This document shows positions 6,018 through 8,687 of a DNA stretch of 8,687 nt, piece after piece; positions within the stretch are counted from its first letter, which is position 1; the number at the start of each line of letters is the position of its first letter. Location: NCBI GenBank assembly GCA_031270565.1, contig JAISXJ010000172.1, positions 1 through 8,687 on the forward strand, written 5' to 3'. This stretch comes from Prevotellaceae bacterium (lineage in GTDB: Bacteria > Bacteroidota > Bacteroidia > Bacteroidales > Paludibacteraceae). Under the pieces are notes generated by a model. The model was not told the DNA's origin. It worked only from the letters and a program-made list of their open reading frames with translations, and searched no databases. A program made the position numbers and the translations under genes.

Positions 6018-6668
6018 TTATAAAAAGAGTGAGATGATTCCTTTAGGAGAATCTATTAAATATTTGGGCGAATAGGCTTTAAGTTCTGCTTTGGGGCGAA
6101 AGCCCCACGTAACGGCTGCCATATCCAGACCGGCGTTGCGGGCGGTTTCGATGTCAATAACGGTGTCTCCCACGTAGAGCGTATCGGATTTGGCAACCTT
6201 GGTGCGTTGATGAATATCCTCAACAATAGCGGGATCGGGTTTTGGGGGAATGTTATCGCGCTGTCCGATGACCGTTTCAAAGTTGATGGTCGGGAAAAAA
6301 TGAGGTACCATCTGCTCGGTGATGACGTGATATTTATTCGATGCAATTGCCAGACGAACGCCCAGTAACTGCAACCCCATCAGCATTGGAACGATACCTG
6401 TATATGGAGCGGTATGTTCCGTGCCGTGACTGGTATAATAAGGCAAAAACAGTTTCCTGACTTCGGAGATATTTTCCGGCGATTTGTACCCTTCGGGCAG
6501 GGCGCGTTCTAAAAGTTTGTTGATGCCGTTGCCCACGAAATGCCGGTAAGCGTCGGTCGGATGAACCGGATAGCCGCAGGCGGCAAGCGCTCGGTTGGTA
6601 GCTATTGCCAAATCGTTTACCGAATCAATCAACGTTCCGTCAAGATCGAAAATAACAAGTTTATACAT
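6018..6668 (-). CDS. HAD-superfamily hydrolase, phosphoglycolate phosphatase-like
   Basis: 216 residues from the ATG at 6668. HAD motif I is FDLDGTL (7-13; Asp8 nucleophile, Asp10 acid/base), motif II is the serine in IASNK, motif III the lysine in PPKPDP, and motif IV VGDTVIDIETARNAG. An alpha-helical cap between motifs I and II (about 16-90) makes it a subfamily I member like phosphoglycolate phosphatase (Gph) or PgmB. The substrate cannot be fixed; Gph-like activity on small phosphates is the usual label. A longer frame reaches a TTG at 6710, but that TTG is part of the -7 promoter element TAACTTTG, and the shorter form begins MYKLVIFDLDGTL, exactly as family members do. It is the first gene of the eight-gene operon. 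Confidence 0.92.
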   Translation of the reverse strand: MYKLVIFDLDGTLIDSVNDLAIATNRALAACGYPVHPTDAYRHFVGNGINKLLERALPEGYKSPENISEVRKLFLPYYTSHGTEHTAPYTGIVPMLMGLQLLGVRLAIASNKYHVITEQMVPHFFPTINFETVIGQRDNIPPKPDPAIVEDIHQRTKVAKSDTLYVGDTVIDIETARNAGLDMAAVTWGFRPKAELKAYSPKYLIDSPKGIISLFL

Positions 6669-6707
6669 AATTATTGTTCTGTAATAGACCCTGCTTAAAA
6701 AGCCTCG

Positions 6708-6715
6708 CAAAGTTA
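6708..6715 (-). promoter_or_regulatory. Likely -7 element of the operon promoter
   Basis: TAACTTTG on the minus strand matches the Bacteroidota TAnnTTTG element and lies 40 bases upstream of the HAD gene's ATG. A canonical TTTG is not found at the expected 19-21 base distance; the nearest one is 27 bases away (6746-6743), so the -33 part is weak or absent. Confidence 0.55.
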
Positions 6716-6784
6716 GTTAAAATATTGTCTCCTGCGACACGGCAAAAAACAAAGGTTAATTCTCTTTTTGAGGCGCTATAAAAA

Positions 6785-6980
6785 GAATGAATAGTGAATA
6801 ACGAATAGTGAACAATGTTTTTTTTGGCTTTTATTTCTCTGTGTCTCTTTGTGTGTTCTCTGTATAACTCCGTGCAATAAGAAAACTTGGTAACTCTCGC
6901 TGCTGAATTTCACAGAGAAGCACAGAGGTTTCACAGAGTTACACAGAGATTTGTCCCTGCGGAACTGCATTATTCACTAA
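6785..6980. repeat. Nested inverted repeat with phased CTCTGTG units
   Basis: This fills most of the gene-free stretch 6669-7055. The outer arms TAGTGAATAA (6792-6801) and TTATTCACTA (6970-6979) pair perfectly. The left side also holds GAATAGTGAA twice (6789-6798, 6803-6812). Inside, four CTCTGTG-like units start at 6837, 6847, 6858 and 6868. Four CACAGAG units, their reverse complement, start at 6911, 6921, 6932 and 6942. Spacing is 10, 11, 10 in both arms, giving two imperfect 38-base arms about a 36-base centre. Similar CTCTGTG-type intergenic repeats are, from memory, common in environmental bacterial genomes. The rest of 6669-7055 holds the promoter element and the terminator. Confidence 0.8.
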
Positions 6981-7003
6981 TAACTACACTCTAATAGCTA
7001 AAA

Positions 7004-7040
7004 ACTAAAAAAGCCCCCGTTGCTGAGGGCTTTTGCTTTT
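7004..7040 (-). terminator. Rho-independent terminator of the FISUMP gene
   Basis: AAAAGCCC (7009-7016) pairs with GGGCTTTT (7027-7034) around a 10-base loop. On the minus strand the stem is followed by a T-run. It lies 20-50 bases downstream of the stop codon at 7056. Confidence 0.85.
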
Positions 7041-7055
7041 TTATTTGGCGAAGGC

Positions 7056-8495
7056 TTATTCTTTCACGCACCGCACGCTACAACCGTACGTACTATAATA
7101 GCTAAATAGATCCGGATACAAGCCCGTGTTGTTAAAATACAGGATCATTCTTTTGGTGTTGTCGTAATTTGTACTGCTCCAGTAGTGCCCGTAGAGGCTT
7201 AAGTTTTCGACTGAACAACCATTGTCAAAATAGCGCCGCCCGGCGGCAGGCAAGAAGAGGAGCGGCTCGGGGGCAGCAGCGTCGTAAAGTCTTTTATCGG
7301 TAGAAGACCAATTTACGTTATAAAAGTAACCACTGGCACCAATAGCTTCCTCCCAGTCAGCTGTTTTGTAAACAGCGTGACCGCCAGTGTTACCTTTTGT
7401 ATTTGCCCAATTAATATTGGCTTTACCACCACTGACAGATACCCATGTTAATTCATTGCCAGTACCGCGAGTAGTAGTAGTCTTACCGGCAGTAGGTATA
7501 CTAGCTATGTTGCCACCGGTAGTATTCGGCTTACAGTCGTAATTAAAAAGCCGTTCCCATTCATCTTGGGTAGGAACACGCCAGCCGGTGGGACAGGGGT
7601 CGTTCTGAGACATTAACCGGACTGTGTTTTGATAATAGTTTCCGTTGTAAAAAACGCCGCCTTGATTGTCTGTTTGTCCAACAGTGTATAATTTGCCGTT
7701 ACCCCAAAGGTCTATCTTTAGTGAACGCCAATTATAATCGTTGTTGTCGATAGATTCGTCTTTCCCCTCAATAAAGTGTCCGTATCTGGATGTACCGAAT
7801 GCTATTTGCCCGTTATCATCTAACTGCCCGTTAGGACATATTCCGACAGTTCCAAAAAGAGGCGCATCTCGTTTTTCGTGTCCGTCAGCAATACGTCCCC
7901 ACTGGTAGAGGTCGCCCCAAACATTAACAGCCTCGTCAGGGGTGCAGTCAGCAAGATATCTAATCTGTTGTTTCGCCGGACTGAGAGTGGCATATTCACC
8001 AGTGTTAAACTGGTTAGTGTCTGCGCCAAGATTATAGTGCGAAAAAGTAACATCAGGCACAGGATTGGAACACATCGTTGGCGCAGAAATGGGAACGGGA
8101 GGAGGAGGAGTAGGAGGAGGAGGCAGAATAGCCAGTCCATCGCTACCTCCCGTATAATTCCATTTGTTACCGTCCCAGAGATAGAGACCATCTCCGTTAG
8201 GCGCAAGGGAATCGTTGGTGTTCCAGACAATCATCCCCGCCAACGCCTGTTTTTGTTCAGTGGTAGCGCCGCTTATGCCCGGAAATACATTGGGTGCGTT
8301 TTCGGGAATCTGTCCCAAGTCAACAATACTTACGTTAGATAGCAGTAGCCCGCCTTTGGCTGTGCTGTTCAAGTCAAGTATAGCGCCTGCTACGGGCGAA
8401 TTCCCCCCGCCGATAGTTACCTGCGCCGCAGCATAATTGGCGACGCTTAAAAATGCTGCTGTAAGCACAGCGAAAATAAATTGATTAGTTTTCAT
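7056..8495 (-). CDS. Secreted FISUMP-domain protein
   Basis: 479 residues from the ATG at 8495; a GTG three codons earlier is possible but less likely, since the ATG begins a clean signal peptide. A Sec signal peptide covers about 1-24 (MKTNQFIF..hydrophobic core..YAAA, cleavage before QVTIGG); no lipobox cysteine is present. Residues 25-115 form an N-terminal region typical of these proteins (VTIGGGNSPVAGAILDLNS, then GMIVWNTND and GLYLWDGNKWNY). A proline-rich linker, LPPPPTPPPPVP, lies at 124-135. The FISUMP domain then runs to the end with YQWGR, CPTGWRVPTQDEW (301-313), LPAAGRR (415-421), HYWSST and SVRCVKE. The protein should be exported to the periplasm or cell surface. No C-terminal secretion (T9SS) domain is apparent. 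It is a full-length paralogue of the fragment at 1-527. The terminator at 7004-7040 follows it; no promoter with TAnnTTTG was found upstream. Confidence 0.9.
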   Translation of the reverse strand: MKTNQFIFAVLTAAFLSVANYAAAQVTIGGGNSPVAGAILDLNSTAKGGLLLSNVSIVDLGQIPENAPNVFPGISGATTEQKQALAGMIVWNTNDSLAPNGDGLYLWDGNKWNYTGGSDGLAILPPPPTPPPPVPISAPTMCSNPVPDVTFSHYNLGADTNQFNTGEYATLSPAKQQIRYLADCTPDEAVNVWGDLYQWGRIADGHEKRDAPLFGTVGICPNGQLDDNGQIAFGTSRYGHFIEGKDESIDNNDYNWRSLKIDLWGNGKLYTVGQTDNQGGVFYNGNYYQNTVRLMSQNDPCPTGWRVPTQDEWERLFNYDCKPNTTGGNIASIPTAGKTTTTRGTGNELTWVSVSGGKANINWANTKGNTGGHAVYKTADWEEAIGASGYFYNVNWSSTDKRLYDAAAPEPLLFLPAAGRRYFDNGCSVENLSLYGHYWSSTNYDNTKRMILYFNNTGLYPDLFSYYSTYGCSVRCVKE

Positions 8496-8556
8496 AAAAA
8501 ACACATTTTAAATTAATTGATAGATATAATTAAGTTGTCAGTTATCAGTTTTACTC

Positions 8557-8654
8557 CCCCTCGTTTGCAACGAGGGGTAAATGGTAATCTCGTTTGTAAC
8601 GAGACAGGTCGTTAAAAACGACCGACCAACTGACTCCTCGTCAGAGACGAGGAG
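8557..8654. repeat. Row of four short palindromic hairpins with 3-base loops
   Basis: Four perfect stems stand in series: CCCCTCGTT/AACGAGGGG (8557-8577, loop TGC), TCTCGTT/AACGAGA (8588-8604, loop TGT), GGTCGTT/AACGACC (8607-8623, loop AAA) and CTCCTCGTC/GACGAGGAG (8634-8654, loop AGA). All share a TCGT(T/C) core next to a 3-base loop. The array may continue past the window. It lies upstream of the FISUMP gene on the minus strand. The bases between (8496-8556) are AT-rich, with short GTTGTCA/GTTATCA/GTT direct repeats at about 8534-8550. Confidence 0.85.
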
Positions 8655-8687
8655 CAGTGGAGGCAATAAAACACAGCGGCAACGCCT

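Larger units (their letters stand above)
1045..6668 (-). other. Eight-gene operon: HAD phosphatase - DUF4199 - GT2 - unknown - rnfD - rnfG - rnfE - rnfA
   Basis: All eight genes read on the minus strand. Gaps in transcription order are 10, 5, 14, an 8-base overlap, 86, 12 and 15 bases. No hairpin terminator or TAnnTTTG element was found inside the unit, including the AT-rich 86-base gap between rnfD and rnfG, so one transcript from near 6700 is the simplest reading. Starts lack Shine-Dalgarno sequences, as is usual in Bacteroidota. Confidence 0.75.

Noticed and set aside
6669..6710. N-terminal extension of the HAD phosphatase to a TTG start
   Set aside because: The TTG lies inside a TAnnTTTG promoter element and the extension is unlike HAD N termini; the ATG at 6668 fits better.
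6776..6970. 64-codon open frame on the minus strand between the operon and the FISUMP gene
   Set aside because: It consists of the inverted repeat itself and has no recognisable protein features.

Overview
The window looks like a chromosomal segment of a Bacteroidota (probably Bacteroidales) genome. Four signs point there: two FISUMP-domain surface proteins, a DUF4199 membrane protein beside a GtrB/DPM1-like glycosyltransferase, start codons without Shine-Dalgarno sequences, and a promoter of the Bacteroidota type (TTTG, 19 bases, TAnnTTTG).

Layout. On the + strand, bases 1-527 are the 3' end of a FISUMP gene, followed by a terminator that works in both directions. Then come a tRNA-Gly(GCC)/tRNA-Leu(CAG) pair on the minus strand with its own promoter at 919-949. 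From 6668 down to 1045 runs a tightly packed minus-strand operon of eight genes: HAD phosphatase, DUF4199 membrane protein, family 2 glycosyltransferase, an unrecognised 176-residue membrane-anchored protein, then rnfD, rnfG, rnfE and rnfA. A gene-free stretch (6669-7055) holds a nested inverted repeat built of CTCTGTG units and the terminator of the next gene. A full-length secreted FISUMP protein is encoded on the minus strand (7056-8495). Beyond its 5' end lies a row of four short hairpins (8557-8654).

The most interesting part is the Rnf-like module. It encodes only the membrane/flavin half of the Rnf complex (D, G, E, A). The genes for the NADH- and ferredoxin-facing subunits C and B are absent from the place where they normally stand, and an unrelated small membrane protein overlaps the rnfD start instead. 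RnfA has lost both cysteines that in characterised Rnf complexes ligate the intramembrane [2Fe-2S] cluster (Gly25 and Ala112 here), while RnfE keeps its two (Cys25, Cys108) but has lost its GRAEAFA motif. RnfG carries a tandem duplication of its membrane segment and a second flavinylation-like motif at its extreme C terminus. RnfD has TAAT in place of the usual [ST]GAT FMN-attachment motif. All frames are open, so this is either a repurposed Rnf derivative working without the B/C input and the RnfA/E cluster, or a complex at an early stage of decay.

The first three operon genes (phosphatase, DUF4199, glycosyltransferase) suggest polyprenyl-phosphate-linked sugar transfer at the inner membrane; any functional link with the Rnf-like part is inferred only from co-transcription.
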